A stretch of DNA of 64,000 nucleotides from Pseudomonas zanjanensis (GCF_014268745.2 NZ_JABWRB020000001.1:2294001-2358000); one strand, 5' to 3'. Counted from the stretch's first letter, positions 1 through 9,356 are shown. Translations and numbers: made by a program. Notes: a model not told the origin generated them from the sequence alone.

Positions 1-2
1 TG

Positions 3-287
3 CAGCAGTTCGACACCATGGCCGTGGTTCGCGACCAACATTCCTGGGTGCGCTCGGAGGCGATTCTTGAAGTGGTTGCCCTACTGCCCTGGGTTTGGCG
101 TCCGGTGCAACTGCTGCGTTACGTCCCTCGTATGCTTCGGGATTGGGCCTACGACCGCGTTGCCCTGAATCGGTACCGTCTGTTTGGCAAATACGACGTG
201 TGCCTTTTGCCGGATCCGGATCATGAGCGACGTTTCTTGAAGGCGCCAACGCCTGGGGCCCGGCCGGTGGAACGGGTTGATAGTTAG
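3..287 (+). CDS. DCC family protein (DUF393), C-terminal part
   Basis: The gene enters the window already open: the reading frame runs back to the first bases (QQFDTMAVVRD) with no start codon or ribosome-binding site, so the N-terminus lies outside. The visible 94 residues carry the features expected of the end of a DCC/DUF393 protein: a D-T-x-x-V-V-R-D strand, a WVRSEA helix start, a hydrophobic LLPWVWRPVQLLRYVP stretch and a late YDRVALNRYRLFG region. The family is thioredoxin-fold-like and is often annotated as thiol-disulfide oxidoreductase, but its function is not established. The diagnostic N-terminal DGxCxxC motif cannot be checked here. The next 560 bases hold only tandem REPINs. Confidence 0.7.
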   Translation, partial: QQFDTMAVVRDQHSWVRSEAILEVVALLPWVWRPVQLLRYVPRMLRDWAYDRVALNRYRLFGKYDVCLLPDPDHERRFLKAPTPGARPVERVDS

Positions 288-310
288 CCAGCAATAAGCA
301 GGCTGTCCCT

Positions 311-850
311 TTGTGGCGAGGGAGCTTGCACCCGCTGGGCTGCGCAGCAGACCCTTTGTCGTCAACTCAATTAGCCTGACACATCAGGGTGCCTGGTTTC
401 AGGGCCGCTTCGCGCCCCGGCGGGAGCAAGCTCCCTCGCCACAAGAGCGGTTCGGTGGTGGGTCAGTTCAACAGGTGCAAGCTGTTGCCTTTGTGGCGAG
501 GGAGCTTGCACCCGCTGGGCTGCGCAGCAGACCCTTTGTCGTCAATTCAATTAGCCTGACACACCAGGGTGCCTGGTTTCAGGGCCGCTTCGCGCCCCAG
601 CGGGAGCAAGCTCCCTCGCCACAAGAGCGGTTCGGTGGTGGGTCAGTTCAACAGGTGCAAGCTGTTGCCTTTGTGGCGAGGGAGCTTGCTCCCGCTGGGC
701 TGCGCAGCAGACCCATGTCGTCAACTCAATTAGCCTGACACATCAGGGTGCCTGGTTTCAGGGCCGCTTCGCGCCCCAGCGGGAGCAAGCTCCCTCGCCA
801 CAAGAGCGGTTCGGTGGTGGGTCAGTTCATCAAGAGCGGTTCGGCAGAGG
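311..850. repeat. Three tandem 180-bp REPIN units
   Basis: A 180-bp unit starts at 311, 491 and 671. The first two copies differ by only a few bases; the third is one base shorter near 714 and decays after about 828, where a fragment of the unit (AAGAGCGGTTCGG) is repeated and runs up to the xylR stop codon. Each unit is a REPIN: an arm beginning TGTGGCGAGGGAGCTTGC is answered about 100 bases later by its inverted copy ending GCTCCCTCGCCACA. The unit is a multiple of three and is open in one frame, but that translation is only repeat sequence. This repeat fills the gap between the DCC gene and xylR. Confidence 0.9.
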
Positions 851-851
851 G

Positions 852-2039
852 TCAGTGGGTGGTCGCATTTGTCCCCTGCTGATACTCCCGTGGCGTGCAG
901 CCGAATTCGCGGCGAAACACGGTGTGCAGGTATTGCGCCGATTTGAAGCCACAGCTCTGGGCGATGTCGGCAATCGGCGCATCGGTGTTTTCCAGTCCGT
1001 TGGCGGCGGCGGCGAGTTTGAAGCGCAGGATTTCGTCGTGGACGCTGCAGGCCCGTTCCTTGCGAAAATGCGCTTCCAGCGATGAGCGCGATATCCCGAC
1101 ATAAGCCGCCACTTGGGCGGTCTTGATGCCCTGGCAGGCGTATTGGCGGATGAAGAGCAGGGCCTGCATGACATAAGGATTGCCCAACGGTTGATGCAGG
1201 CTTGATACCTGCACATTGATCGCATCAGGCGGGACCAGGATCTGCGTGCCCGTGGACGGCATGCCGTGCAGCATCTGGTGGAGCAGGCGCGCGGCGGTGC
1301 GGCCCATGGTTTCGGTGCCCTGGATCACCGAACTCAGCGGCACCCGTGTCAGGCTGCGGGTGAGCGGGTCGTTGTCGATGCCGATCAACGCCACTTGCTC
1401 CGGCACGGCGATGCCGGCGGTCAGGCAGGCTTGCAGCAGTTGCCGGGCGCGGGCGTCGCTGACGGCGATGATACCGATGGGTTTGGGCAGGCTTTGCAGC
1501 CAGGCGATCTGCTGTTCGACGGCGCTGTCCCAGAGCGGTGCGCTGGTGCCCATGCCGCGATAGACCTCGGCGTGCAGGCCATCGCGCTGCAGCAGCCGGC
1601 GAAAGGCCTTTTCCCGCTCCTGGGCCCAACGATTGGCTTGTGCCTCGGGCAGGCTGAAACAGGCGAAGCGGGTCAGCCCGGCTTCGATCAGGTGCTCGTA
1701 GGCCAACCTCATCAACGCATCATTGTCAGTGGCGACGTAGGGAATGCCCTTCGGGTAGGCGCGCTCATCCTGATAGGAACCGCCCACCGCCACCACCGGC
1801 AGCTTGATCCCGGCCAGCGCCTCGCCGATCAGCGGGTCGTCGAAGTCGGCAATGATGCCGTCGCCCTGCCAGCGCTCGATGCCTTTCAAGCGGCAGAGAA
1901 AATCCTCCTCGAGAAACAAGTCCCAGGACGCGCGCGTGCTGCTCAGGTAGTTGCCGATGCCGCTGATGATGCCGCGGTCGTAGATCTTGCTGCCATTGAA
2001 CAGCAACGCAATGCGGTGAACGGGCGGAACGGTTTTCAT
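852..2039 (-). CDS. xylR: XylR, AraC-type activator of xylose genes
   Basis: 395 residues, the usual length of XylR. Residues 1 to about 280 look like a LacI/GalR-type sugar-binding domain (IALLFNGSKIYDRGIISGI near the N-terminus, IIAVSDARARQLLQACLTAG, VALIGIDNDPLTRSLT). The last 110 residues are an AraC double helix-turn-helix (VAAYVGISRSSLEAHFRKE and IADIAQSCGFKSAQYLHTVF). XylR proteins bind D-xylose and activate xylose genes; here the gene is divergent from xylA across 155 bases, which supports that role. The ATG at 2037-2039 starts the conserved N-terminal strand. The stop lies at the edge of the REPIN repeat, so the 3' untranslated region is repeat sequence. Confidence 0.92.
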   Translation of the reverse strand: MKTVPPVHRIALLFNGSKIYDRGIISGIGNYLSSTRASWDLFLEEDFLCRLKGIERWQGDGIIADFDDPLIGEALAGIKLPVVAVGGSYQDERAYPKGIPYVATDNDALMRLAYEHLIEAGLTRFACFSLPEAQANRWAQEREKAFRRLLQRDGLHAEVYRGMGTSAPLWDSAVEQQIAWLQSLPKPIGIIAVSDARARQLLQACLTAGIAVPEQVALIGIDNDPLTRSLTRVPLSSVIQGTETMGRTAARLLHQMLHGMPSTGTQILVPPDAINVQVSSLHQPLGNPYVMQALLFIRQYACQGIKTAQVAAYVGISRSSLEAHFRKERACSVHDEILRFKLAAAANGLENTDAPIADIAQSCGFKSAQYLHTVFRREFGCTPREYQQGTNATTH

Positions 2040-2194
2040 TGGTTTAACCCTGTGCCGATCGACACAGACTAGGCGCGCACACGGCGAATCTCAATACTCA
2101 AAATCGAACTGCCCGTTGGTGATTTTCATAATCAGCAGCCACGGGGCCGGCGTTAGTATCGGGACACCGCCAAGAATAAAAAGGAAACCTGCAC
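2040..2194. promoter_or_regulatory. xylR-xylA divergent control region
   Basis: 155 bases between the divergent starts of xylR and xylA. An imperfect inverted repeat, TCAAAATCGA at 2098-2107 against GATTTTCATA at 2121-2130, is the best candidate for an AraC-type XylR site. AAGGAA at 2181-2186 lies 8 bases before the xylA ATG and fixes that start. No strong sigma-70 hexamers were picked out by eye, as expected for an activator-dependent promoter. The operator is inference; the position of the shared region is directly seen. Confidence 0.55.
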
Positions 2195-3511
2195 ATGCCC
2201 TACTTCCCCGGTGTCGACACGATTCGCTACGAGGGCCCCGCCAGCGATTCGCCGCTGGCCTTCCGTCACTACGACGCCAACAAACTGGTGCTCGGCAAAC
2301 CCATGCGCGAGCACCTGCGCATGGCGGTCTGCTACTGGCACACCTTCGTCTGGCCCGGGTCGGATGTGTTTGGTGCCGGCACGTTCAAGCGTCCGTGGCA
2401 GCACGCTGGGGATCCCATGGAAGTGGCCATCGGCAAAGCCGAAGCGGCTTTCGAGTTCTTCTCCAAGCTGGGCATCGACTACTACTGCTTCCACGACACC
2501 GATGTCGCTCCGGAAGGCAATTCGCTCAAGGAGTACCGCAACCACTTCGCCCAGATGATCGACCACCTGGAACGCCATCAGGAACAAACCGGGATCAAGC
2601 TACTGTGGGGCACCGCCAACTGCTTCAGTAACCCGCGTTTTGCCGCCGGCGCCGCCAGCAACCCGGACCCGCAAGTGTTCGCCTGCGCCGCCGCCCAAGT
2701 GTTCAGCGCCATGAACGCCACCCAGCGCCTCAAAGGCTCCAACTACGTGCTGTGGGGCGGTCGTGAAGGCTACGAAACACTGCTCAATACCGACTTGAAA
2801 CGCGAGCGCGAACAGCTGGGCCGCTTCATGCGCATGGTGGTCGAGCACAAGCACAAGATCGGCTTCAAGGGCGACCTGCTGATCGAACCCAAGCCCCAGG
2901 AGCCGACCAAGCACCAGTACGATTACGACAGCGCCACGGTGTTCGGCTTCCTGCAGCAGTTCGGCCTGGAAAACGAGATCAAGGTCAACATCGAAGCCAA
3001 CCACGCCACCCTGGCCGGTCACAGTTTCCACCACGAGATCGCCACGGCCGTCTCCCTGGGGATTTTCGGCAGCATCGACGCCAACCGCGGCGATCCGCAA
3101 AACGGCTGGGACACAGACCAGTTCCCCAACAGCGTCGAGGAAATGACCCTGGCCACCTATGAAATCCTCAAGGCCGGTGGCTTCGGCAATGGCGGGTTCA
3201 ATTTCGATTCCAAGGTCCGACGCCAGAGCCTGGACGAAATCGATCTGTTCCACGGCCACGTCGGCGCCATGGACGTGCTCGCCCTCGCCCTGGAACGCGC
3301 GGCGGCCATGGTGCAGAACGATCAGTTGCAGGCATTCAAGGACCAGCGCTACGCCGGCTGGCAACAACCCTTCGGCCAAGCGGTCCTAGCCGGCGACTTC
3401 AGCCTGGAATCGCTGGCCGAGCACGCCTTTACCAACGACCTGAATCCCCAGGCCGTCAGCGGTCGCCAGGAGATGCTCGAGAACGTGGTCAATCGGTTTA
3501 TCTACTCCTGA
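2195..3511 (+). CDS. xylA: Xylose isomerase XylA
   Basis: 438 residues, as in E. coli-type class II xylose isomerases. The enzyme interconverts D-xylose and D-xylulose in the cytoplasm with two divalent metals. The catalytic histidine region [13 protein letters not shown], the [13 protein letters not shown] segment, the metal-site strands [15 protein letters not shown] and [15 protein letters not shown], and [17 protein letters not shown] are all present, so the active site looks complete. It is the first gene of the xylose operon, 146 bases before xylF. No xylulokinase gene lies in the window, so the next step must be encoded elsewhere. Confidence 0.97.
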   Translation: MPYFPGVDTIRYEGPASDSPLAFRHYDANKLVLGKPMREHLRMAVCYWHTFVWPGSDVFGAGTFKRPWQHAGDPMEVAIGKAEAAFEFFSKLGIDYYCFHDTDVAPEGNSLKEYRNHFAQMIDHLERHQEQTGIKLLWGTANCFSNPRFAAGAASNPDPQVFACAAAQVFSAMNATQRLKGSNYVLWGGREGYETLLNTDLKREREQLGRFMRMVVEHKHKIGFKGDLLIEPKPQEPTKHQYDYDSATVFGFLQQFGLENEIKVNIEANHATLAGHSFHHEIATAVSLGIFGSIDANRGDPQNGWDTDQFPNSVEEMTLATYEILKAGGFGNGGFNFDSKVRRQSLDEIDLFHGHVGAMDVLALALERAAAMVQNDQLQAFKDQRYAGWQQPFGQAVLAGDFSLESLAEHAFTNDLNPQAVSGRQEMLENVVNRFIYS

Positions 3512-3527
3512 CAACGGGCAAAAGTCG

Positions 3528-3568
3528 GGGCACAGCGGCTGTTACATTCTCGCGACAAATCTGTGCCC
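3528..3568. other. Hairpin between xylA and xylF
   Basis: A perfect 8-bp stem, GGGCACAG at 3528-3535 with CTGTGCCC at 3561-3568, encloses a 25-base loop, starting 17 bases after the xylA stop. No T-run follows, so it is not a typical intrinsic terminator. It could be an mRNA 3' stabiliser, a regulator site or a partial attenuator controlling xylA against xylF levels. The pairing is seen; the role is not known. Confidence 0.5.
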
Positions 3569-3657
3569 ACGGCGCCCTGCAACGCTCTACAGTTCTACCC
3601 GGTATCACGCTCATCGTCAGGCAGTGTCTTTCAAACAACAATAAAAGGACGCACCAC

Positions 3658-4659
3658 ATGAAAAGATTCAAACGTACCCTGCTCGCCGGCGCCCTCGCCC
3701 TGCTCTCGCTTCCGGTCATGGCCGATGCGACCCATCCGAAAATCGGTTTCTCCATCGATGACCTGCGCCTGGAACGCTGGTCGCGGGATCGCGACTACTT
3801 CGTCGCGGCGGCGGAAAAACTCGACGCCAAGGTCTTCGTCCAGTCCGCCGATGCCAACGAGCAGAAGCAGATCTCGCAGATTGAAAACCTGATCTCCCGT
3901 GGCGTCGATGTGATCGTCATCGTGCCGTTCAACGCCACCGTGCTGACCAACGCCGTCGCCGAAGCCAAGAAGGCCGGGATCAAGGTCGTCTCCTACGACC
4001 GACTGATCCTCAACGCCGATATCGACGCCTACATTTCCTTCGATAACGAAAAGGTCGGCGAGATGCAGGCCAGCGGCGTGCTGAAAGCCGCGCCCAAGGG
4101 CAACTACTTCCTGCTCGGTGGCGCGCCCACGGACAACAACGCCAAGGTCCTGCGCGAGGGCCAGATGAAAGTGCTGCAACCGGCCATCGACAAGGGTGAT
4201 ATCAAGATTGTCGGCCAGCAGTGGGTGAAGGAATGGAACCCCACCGAAGCCTTGAGCATCGTGGAAAACGCCCTGACCCGGAACAACAACAAGATCGATG
4301 GCATCGTTGCTTCCAACGACGCCACCGCCGGCGGCGCCATCCAGGCCCTGGCCGCACAGAAAATGGCCGGCAAGGTGCCGATCTCGGGCCAGGACGCCGA
4401 CCTCGCGGCGGTCAAGCGCGTGATCGACGGCACCCAGACCATGACCGTCTACAAGCCGCTGAAGCTGATCGCCTCCGAAGCCGCCAAGCTCTCGGTGCAA
4501 CTGGCCCGCAACGAGAAACCGGCCTTCAGCTCGCAGTACGACAATGGCAGCAAGAAAGTCGACACCATCCTGCTCACCCCGACGCCGTTGACCAAGGACA
4601 ACATCGACCTGCTGGAAAAGGACGGGTTCTACACCAAGGCGCAGATCGCCGGGCAGTGA
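3658..4659 (+). CDS. xylF: D-xylose ABC transporter binding protein XylF
   Basis: 333 residues, close to E. coli XylF (330). A signal peptide is clear: basic start MKRFKR, hydrophobic TLLAGALALLSLPV, and a cleavage site near MADA. The mature part is a type I periplasmic sugar-binding protein, with KIGFSIDDLRLERWSRDRDYF and GVDVIVIVPFNATVLTNAV as in XylF. It captures D-xylose in the periplasm for XylGH. AAAAGGA lies upstream of the ATG. A REPIN separates it from xylG, which may let it be expressed above the membrane components. Confidence 0.95.
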   Translation: MKRFKRTLLAGALALLSLPVMADATHPKIGFSIDDLRLERWSRDRDYFVAAAEKLDAKVFVQSADANEQKQISQIENLISRGVDVIVIVPFNATVLTNAVAEAKKAGIKVVSYDRLILNADIDAYISFDNEKVGEMQASGVLKAAPKGNYFLLGGAPTDNNAKVLREGQMKVLQPAIDKGDIKIVGQQWVKEWNPTEALSIVENALTRNNNKIDGIVASNDATAGGAIQALAAQKMAGKVPISGQDADLAAVKRVIDGTQTMTVYKPLKLIASEAAKLSVQLARNEKPAFSSQYDNGSKKVDTILLTPTPLTKDNIDLLEKDGFYTKAQIAGQ

Positions 4660-4680
4660 TCTGAGTGCAACCCTGGGAGA

Positions 4681-4775
4681 CCTGTGGGAGCGGGCTTGCT
4701 CGCGAAAGCGGTGCACCAGTCAACATTGATGGTGCCTGACATACCGCCTTCGCGAGCAAGCCCGCTCCCACAGGG
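4681..4775. repeat. REPIN inside the xyl operon
   Basis: Two REP arms in opposite orientation, beginning CCTGTGGGAGCGGGCTTGCT and ending AGCCCGCTCCCACAGG, enclose a short loop. It lies in the 194-base gap between xylF and xylG, directly in the path of transcription. A REP hairpin placed after a binding-protein gene and before the membrane genes parallels the malE-malF arrangement of E. coli, where it protects upstream mRNA. Confidence 0.9.
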
Positions 4776-4853
4776 ACTTAGCCTGACCTTGGCATTAGGG
4801 TGAGGCTGTTTCCTCCCCGCCGATGTGTAAGCCCTTTTTCATGAGCCCTTGCC

Positions 4854-6410
4854 ATGTCCGACTACCTGCTGCAAATGAACGGCATCGTCAAAACCTTTGG
4901 CGGTGTCAAAGCCCTGAACGGCATCGACATCAAGGTCCGGTCCGGGGAATGCGTTGGCCTGTGCGGTGAAAACGGCGCGGGCAAATCCACCCTGATGAAA
5001 GTGCTGTCGGCGGTCTATCCCTACGGCACTTGGGAAGGCGAGATCATTTGGGACGGCCAGCCGCTCAAGGCGCAGTCCATCAGCGAGACCGAAGCCGCAG
5101 GGATCGTCATCATTCACCAGGAGCTGACCCTGGTCCCCGACCTGTCGGTGGCCGAAAACATCTTCATGGGCCACGAGCTGACGCTGCCCGGCGGGCGCAT
5201 GAACTACCCGGCGATGATCCACCGCGCCGAGGCCCTGATGCGCGAACTCAAGGTGCCGGACATGAACGTCTCGCTGCCGGTTTCCCAGTACGGCGGTGGC
5301 TACCAGCAGTTGGTGGAAATCGCCAAGGCGCTGAACAAGCAGGCGCGACTGCTGATCCTCGACGAGCCCTCTTCAGCCCTGACTCGCTCGGAAATCGAGG
5401 TGCTGCTGGACATCATCCGCGACCTCAAGGCCAAGGGCGTGGCCTGCGTATACATCTCCCACAAGCTCGATGAAGTGGCCGCCGTGTGCGACACCATCTC
5501 GGTGATACGCGACGGCAAACACATCGCCACCACCGCCATGGCGGACATGGACATTCCCAAGATCATCACCCAGATGGTCGGACGGGAAATGAGCAACCTC
5601 TACCCCACCGAACCCCATGACATCGGCGAGGTGATTTTCGAGGCGCGCCACGTCACCTGCTACGACGTCGATAACCCCAAGCGCAAGCGGGTCGACGACA
5701 TTTCATTCGTTCTCAAACGCGGGGAGATTCTCGGCATCGCCGGGCTGGTCGGCGCCGGTCGCACGGAACTGGTTTCCGCGCTGTTCGGCGCCTACCCCGG
5801 TCGCTACGAAGGCGAAGTCTGGCTGGGCGGCCAACCCATCGATACGCGCACGCCGCTCAAGTCGATCCGCGCCGGCCTGTGCATGGTCCCTGAAGACCGC
5901 AAGCGCCAAGGCATCATTCCTGACCTGGGGGTGGGCCAGAACATCACTCTGGCGGTGCTGGACAACTACGCAAAACTGACCCGCATCGACGCCGAAGCCG
6001 AACTGGGCAGCATCGACAAGGAAATCGCGCGCATGCACCTCAAGACCGCGAGCCCGTTCCTGCCGATCACCAGCCTCTCCGGCGGTAACCAGCAAAAAGC
6101 CGTGCTGGCCAAGATGCTCCTGACCAAACCCCGGGTGCTGATTCTCGATGAGCCCACCCGTGGCGTGGACGTCGGCGCCAAATACGAGATCTACAAATTG
6201 ATGGGCGCGCTGGCAGCCGAAGGCGTGTCGATCATCATGGTGTCCTCGGAACTGGCCGAAGTCCTGGGGGTTTCCGACCGCGTCCTGGTGATCGGCGAAG
6301 GCCAGTTGCGCGGCGACTTCATCAACCACGAACTCACCCAGGAACAGGTGCTCGCCGCCGCGCTCAGCCACCCCGATGGCCATAACAATAATGATCGGAA
6401 GTCCGCGTAG
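4854..6410 (+). CDS. xylG: D-xylose ABC transporter ATPase XylG
   Basis: 518 residues, a duplicated ATPase typical of the monosaccharide (CUT2) class. The first half has Walker [10 protein letters not shown], a divergent signature [17 protein letters not shown] and Walker [12 protein letters not shown]. The second half has the degenerate Walker [11 protein letters not shown] normal for this class, the canonical signature [15 protein letters not shown] and [14 protein letters not shown]. It powers xylose import with XylF and XylH. The ATG at 4854 has only a weak ribosome-binding site; an ATG at 4841 is out of frame. Its stop codon directly abuts the xylH start. Confidence 0.96.
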   Translation: MSDYLLQMNGIVKTFGGVKALNGIDIKVRSGECVGLCGENGAGKSTLMKVLSAVYPYGTWEGEIIWDGQPLKAQSISETEAAGIVIIHQELTLVPDLSVAENIFMGHELTLPGGRMNYPAMIHRAEALMRELKVPDMNVSLPVSQYGGGYQQLVEIAKALNKQARLLILDEPSSALTRSEIEVLLDIIRDLKAKGVACVYISHKLDEVAAVCDTISVIRDGKHIATTAMADMDIPKIITQMVGREMSNLYPTEPHDIGEVIFEARHVTCYDVDNPKRKRVDDISFVLKRGEILGIAGLVGAGRTELVSALFGAYPGRYEGEVWLGGQPIDTRTPLKSIRAGLCMVPEDRKRQGIIPDLGVGQNITLAVLDNYAKLTRIDAEAELGSIDKEIARMHLKTASPFLPITSLSGGNQQKAVLAKMLLTKPRVLILDEPTRGVDVGAKYEIYKLMGALAAEGVSIIMVSSELAEVLGVSDRVLVIGEGQLRGDFINHELTQEQVLAAALSHPDGHNNNDRKSA

Positions 6411-7547
6411 ATGAATCAGGTCAAACAGCTGTTTTCCCGCTACAAAATGCTCGCGCTGGTGATCGCCGTGGCGCTGATCTGGCTGTTCTTCAGCTGGCAG
6501 ACCGACGGTGGGTTCCTGACCCCGCGCAACCTGTCCAACCTGCTGCGGCAGATGTCCATCACCGGGATCCTGGCCTGCGGCATGGTGCTGGTGATCATCA
6601 GCGGCGAGATCGATTTGTCGGTGGGCTCGTTGCTTGGGCTATTGGGTGGGCTGGCGGCGATCCTCGATGTGGTCTATCACATCCCGCTGCTGGCGAACCT
6701 GAGCCTGGTGGCTTTGTGCGGCTTGGTGATCGGCTTGGGTAACGGCTACATGACCGCCTACCTGCGCATCCCGTCGTTCATTGTCGGGCTGGGTGGCATG
6801 CTCGCGTTTCGCGGCATCCTGCTGGGCGTGACGGGCGGCACCACCATTGCCCCGGTGTCACCGGAGCTGGTCTATGTCGGCCAGGGGTATTTGCCGCACA
6901 CGGTCGGGACCGGGTTGGGCATCCTGCTGTTCGCCCTGACCCTGTTCCTCACCTGGAAACAGCGGCGCAACCGCGCCCTCCATGGCCTGGCAGCCCACTC
7001 CCTGGTGCGTGATGGGTTGCGCGTGGCATTGATCGGCGCGGTGCTGGCCGGCTTCGTCTACACCCTCAACAGTTACGACGGCATTCCGGTGCCGGTGCTG
7101 CTCCTGCTGATCCTGCTGGGGGTGTTCAGCTACGTCACCAGCCAGACCGTGTTCGGCCGCCGCGTCTACTCGGTGGGCAGCAACATGGAAGCCACGCGCC
7201 TGTCCGGCATCAACGTGCAAGCGGTGAAGCTGTGGATCTTCGGCATCATGGGCGTGATGTGCGCCCTCGCCGGCGTGGTCAACACCGCCCGCCTGGCCGC
7301 CGGTTCACCCTCGGCCGGCAACATGGGCGAACTCGACGCCATCGCTGCGTGTTTCATCGGCGGCACCTCCATGCGCGGCGGTTCCGGCACGGTCTACGGC
7401 GCTCTTCTCGGTGCGCTGGTGATCACCAGCCTGGACAATGGCATGTCCATGCTCGACGTCGACAGTTATTGGCAGATGATCGTCAAAGGCAGCATTCTGG
7501 TGCTGGCGGTGTGGGTGGATGTGAGTACGCGCACTGGGCGGCGGTGA
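6411..7547 (+). CDS. xylH: D-xylose ABC transporter permease XylH
   Basis: 378 residues with many hydrophobic spans, from ALVIAVALIWLFFSW near the N-terminus to GSILVLAVWVDVSTR at the C-terminus. CUT2 permease hallmarks are present: GMVLVIISGEIDLSVGS, PSFIVGLGGMLAFRG and AACFIGGTSMRGGSGTVYGA. It forms the membrane channel for xylose. The ATG follows the xylG stop with no gap, implying translational coupling. The next gene is convergent, 9 bases away, so xylH ends the operon. Confidence 0.95.
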   Translation: MNQVKQLFSRYKMLALVIAVALIWLFFSWQTDGGFLTPRNLSNLLRQMSITGILACGMVLVIISGEIDLSVGSLLGLLGGLAAILDVVYHIPLLANLSLVALCGLVIGLGNGYMTAYLRIPSFIVGLGGMLAFRGILLGVTGGTTIAPVSPELVYVGQGYLPHTVGTGLGILLFALTLFLTWKQRRNRALHGLAAHSLVRDGLRVALIGAVLAGFVYTLNSYDGIPVPVLLLLILLGVFSYVTSQTVFGRRVYSVGSNMEATRLSGINVQAVKLWIFGIMGVMCALAGVVNTARLAAGSPSAGNMGELDAIAACFIGGTSMRGGSGTVYGALLGALVITSLDNGMSMLDVDSYWQMIVKGSILVLAVWVDVSTRTGRR

Positions 7548-7556
7548 TGGGCTCCG

Positions 7557-8165
7557 TCATTTGCTGGCGGACGCCATCAACACACCAAAGCCCAGGAACG
7601 TGATGCCCGACAGTTTGCCGACAACCCTGGCGCCCTGGCTCGACGAGAGCCAGCCCCTGGCGCCATTGGCCATCAGCGCATAGCTGGAATGCACCAGAAC
7701 CACAAGCACGCTATAGGACGACACCAGCAAGAAAAACTGGCGGTAGTAATCGCCCTCCGGCTTGATGAACTGAGGGAACACGGCCAGGAAGAAGAACCCG
7801 GCCTTGGGGTTGAGCAACTGGATCGACAGTGCCTCGACGAATCGCCGCCATGGACGCGGCGACGTGGCTTTGAGTTCGGGAATAAAGCGCTGTGTACGCC
7901 ACATCTTGATGCCCAGGAACAGCAAGTACGCCGCCCCGATGTATTTGAGCAGCGTGAAAGCCGTCGCCGAGGCCGCCAGGATCAACCCCAAGCTGCTGGC
8001 GCAAATAGCAGCCACGATAAACGCGCCCGTCGCGATCCCGAAGATACCCGGCAGCGCGCCGCGCCAGCCATGGCGTAGAGCATTGGATAGCGTCAGCACC
8101 ACGCCTGGGCCCGGGCTGAGCACCGTCAGGGTCGCCAGGATCAGAAAAAGTCCGTAACCGGCCAT
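7557..8165 (-). CDS. LysE/RhtB family exporter
   Basis: 202 residues, typical of the LysE/RhtB superfamily of amino acid and metabolite exporters. The N-terminal family signature is SPGPGVVLTLSNALRHGWRG followed by LPGIFGIATG; about six hydrophobic spans follow, including LLKYIGAAYLLFLGIKMW. It is an inner-membrane efflux protein; the substrate cannot be told from sequence. It is divergent from a LysR gene 106 bases away, the usual partner arrangement for such exporters. The start has GGAGTGA upstream. Confidence 0.88.
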   Translation of the reverse strand: MAGYGLFLILATLTVLSPGPGVVLTLSNALRHGWRGALPGIFGIATGAFIVAAICASSLGLILAASATAFTLLKYIGAAYLLFLGIKMWRTQRFIPELKATSPRPWRRFVEALSIQLLNPKAGFFFLAVFPQFIKPEGDYYRQFFLLVSSYSVLVVLVHSSYALMANGARGWLSSSQGARVVGKLSGITFLGFGVLMASASK

Positions 8166-8252
8166 GCATCACTCCACATTGAAGGCAAATTGCTGCGGCC
8201 TTCAGGGTGGCGTGGCACGTGGGGACTGACAAACGCTTTAATTGCGCCGCAT

Positions 8253-8273
8253 ATGTGACTAAATTAGACACAT
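8253..8273. promoter_or_regulatory. LysR-type dyad overlapping the lysR start
   Basis: ATGTG at 8253-8257 and CACAT at 8269-8273 form a perfect inverted repeat with 11 bases between, the T-N11-A type of LysR site. It overlaps the ATG at 8272 and a TAAATT at 8260-8265 that could be the -10 box, so binding would be expected to repress the regulator's own transcription while serving the divergent exporter. Confidence 0.55.
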
Positions 8274-9177
8274 GATCGCCAACCTCCCCCCGTTGAACGC
8301 CGTCCGCGCCTTCGCCGCTGCCGCTCGCCACCAGAGCTTCAGTCGCGCCGCCGAAGAGCTGCACGTCAGCCACAGCGCCGTCAGCCGTCACGTCAAGTTG
8401 CTCGAAGAGCGCCTGGGCGTACTGCTGTTCGAACGTCGAACCCGGCAATCCTTGCTCACCCCGGCGGGTAGAATTTTCTACGAGCAGGTCAGCGAGGCCC
8501 TGACGCAAATCGCCAACGCCGCCACCGCACTGACGCGCAATGCGGCCCAACGCAAAGTGACCATCAACGTGCGCCCTTCCTTTGCGGTGCGCTGGCTCAT
8601 CCCTCGACTGCCGGACTTCATGGCGCGCCATCCGGACATCAAGCCCGAGGTCGTCACCAGCACCCGGTCTCCGGATCCCGCACGGGAATCGTTCGACGTG
8701 GTCATTCGGCGTGGAGATGCTGGCTGGTCGGCCGAGGTGCAGCCCACCCTGTTACTGGAAGACGACCTGCTGCTGGTCGCCGCCCCGTCGTTGCTGCAAA
8801 ACGTACCGTTGGAAAGCCTCCACGACCTGGCCCGGCACACCTTGTTATCGGGCAGGACACGCAGCGACGATTGGCAGGATTGGGTGGAGCACGTCGGGAT
8901 CGATCCATTGAACAACCCGCCGACCCTGCAATTCGATCACATGCACCTGGTGCTGCAGGCGGCCGTCGATGGCCTGGGCGTGGCGTTGTGTCCGGCTTCG
9001 CTGTTGGGTCGGGATTTGTCCAACGGGCGCCTGGCCTGCCCACTGCCGGGGTTGCGCATGCCGCTGGCTCGTTATTACTACGGGGTTTCTGGGAGTGCGG
9101 TGACGGAGACGATGGTTTTTGTTGAGTGGTTGTTGAATCAGGTCCATCAGCCCATCACTTGCCCGCCCGATCATTGA
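8272..9177 (+). CDS. LysR family regulator, GcvA-like
   Basis: 301 residues. The winged helix-turn-helix at residues 4-63 begins LPPLNAVRAFAAAARHQSF and continues AEELHVSHSAVSRHVKLLEE, the pattern of the GcvA/AmpR subgroup. The effector domain begins VTINVRPSFAVRWLIPRL. It most likely controls the divergent LysE-type exporter. No Shine-Dalgarno sequence precedes ATG 8272, and a possible -10 hexamer ends only 6 bases before it, so the transcript may be leaderless. A later start would cut into the DNA-binding domain. Confidence 0.88.
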   Translation: MIANLPPLNAVRAFAAAARHQSFSRAAEELHVSHSAVSRHVKLLEERLGVLLFERRTRQSLLTPAGRIFYEQVSEALTQIANAATALTRNAAQRKVTINVRPSFAVRWLIPRLPDFMARHPDIKPEVVTSTRSPDPARESFDVVIRRGDAGWSAEVQPTLLLEDDLLLVAAPSLLQNVPLESLHDLARHTLLSGRTRSDDWQDWVEHVGIDPLNNPPTLQFDHMHLVLQAAVDGLGVALCPASLLGRDLSNGRLACPLPGLRMPLARYYYGVSGSAVTETMVFVEWLLNQVHQPITCPPDH

Positions 9178-9205
9178 CTGAGCGAGCCCTATGACCGCTT
9201 TGGGC

Positions 9206-9293
9206 TGTGGGAGCAAGGCTTGCCGCGATGAGGATAACGCGGTCTTCCGGGGAAACGAGGCGCCTGCATCGCGAGAAAGCTTTGCTCCCGCAG
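9206..9293. repeat. Degenerate REPIN
   Basis: Weak arms TGTGGGAGCAAGGCTTGCCG and GAAAGCTTTGCTCCCGCA face each other. It resembles the GTGGGAGC REP family but both arms have diverged. It follows the lysR stop by 28 bases and probably no longer forms a perfect hairpin. Confidence 0.65.
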
Positions 9294-9356
9294 AGATCCG
9301 CGCACTTCAGGGGTAGCGGCAAGAGGCGGTCCGAAAATCTCGTAGGAAATTACTTC

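Noticed and set aside
313..738. Open frame through the 180-bp repeats
   Set aside because: The repeat length is a multiple of three, which keeps the frame open by chance; no family resemblance.
1266..2072. Long open frame antisense to xylR
   Set aside because: Third-position GC bias creates long antisense frames throughout this DNA; xylR itself is a clear family member.
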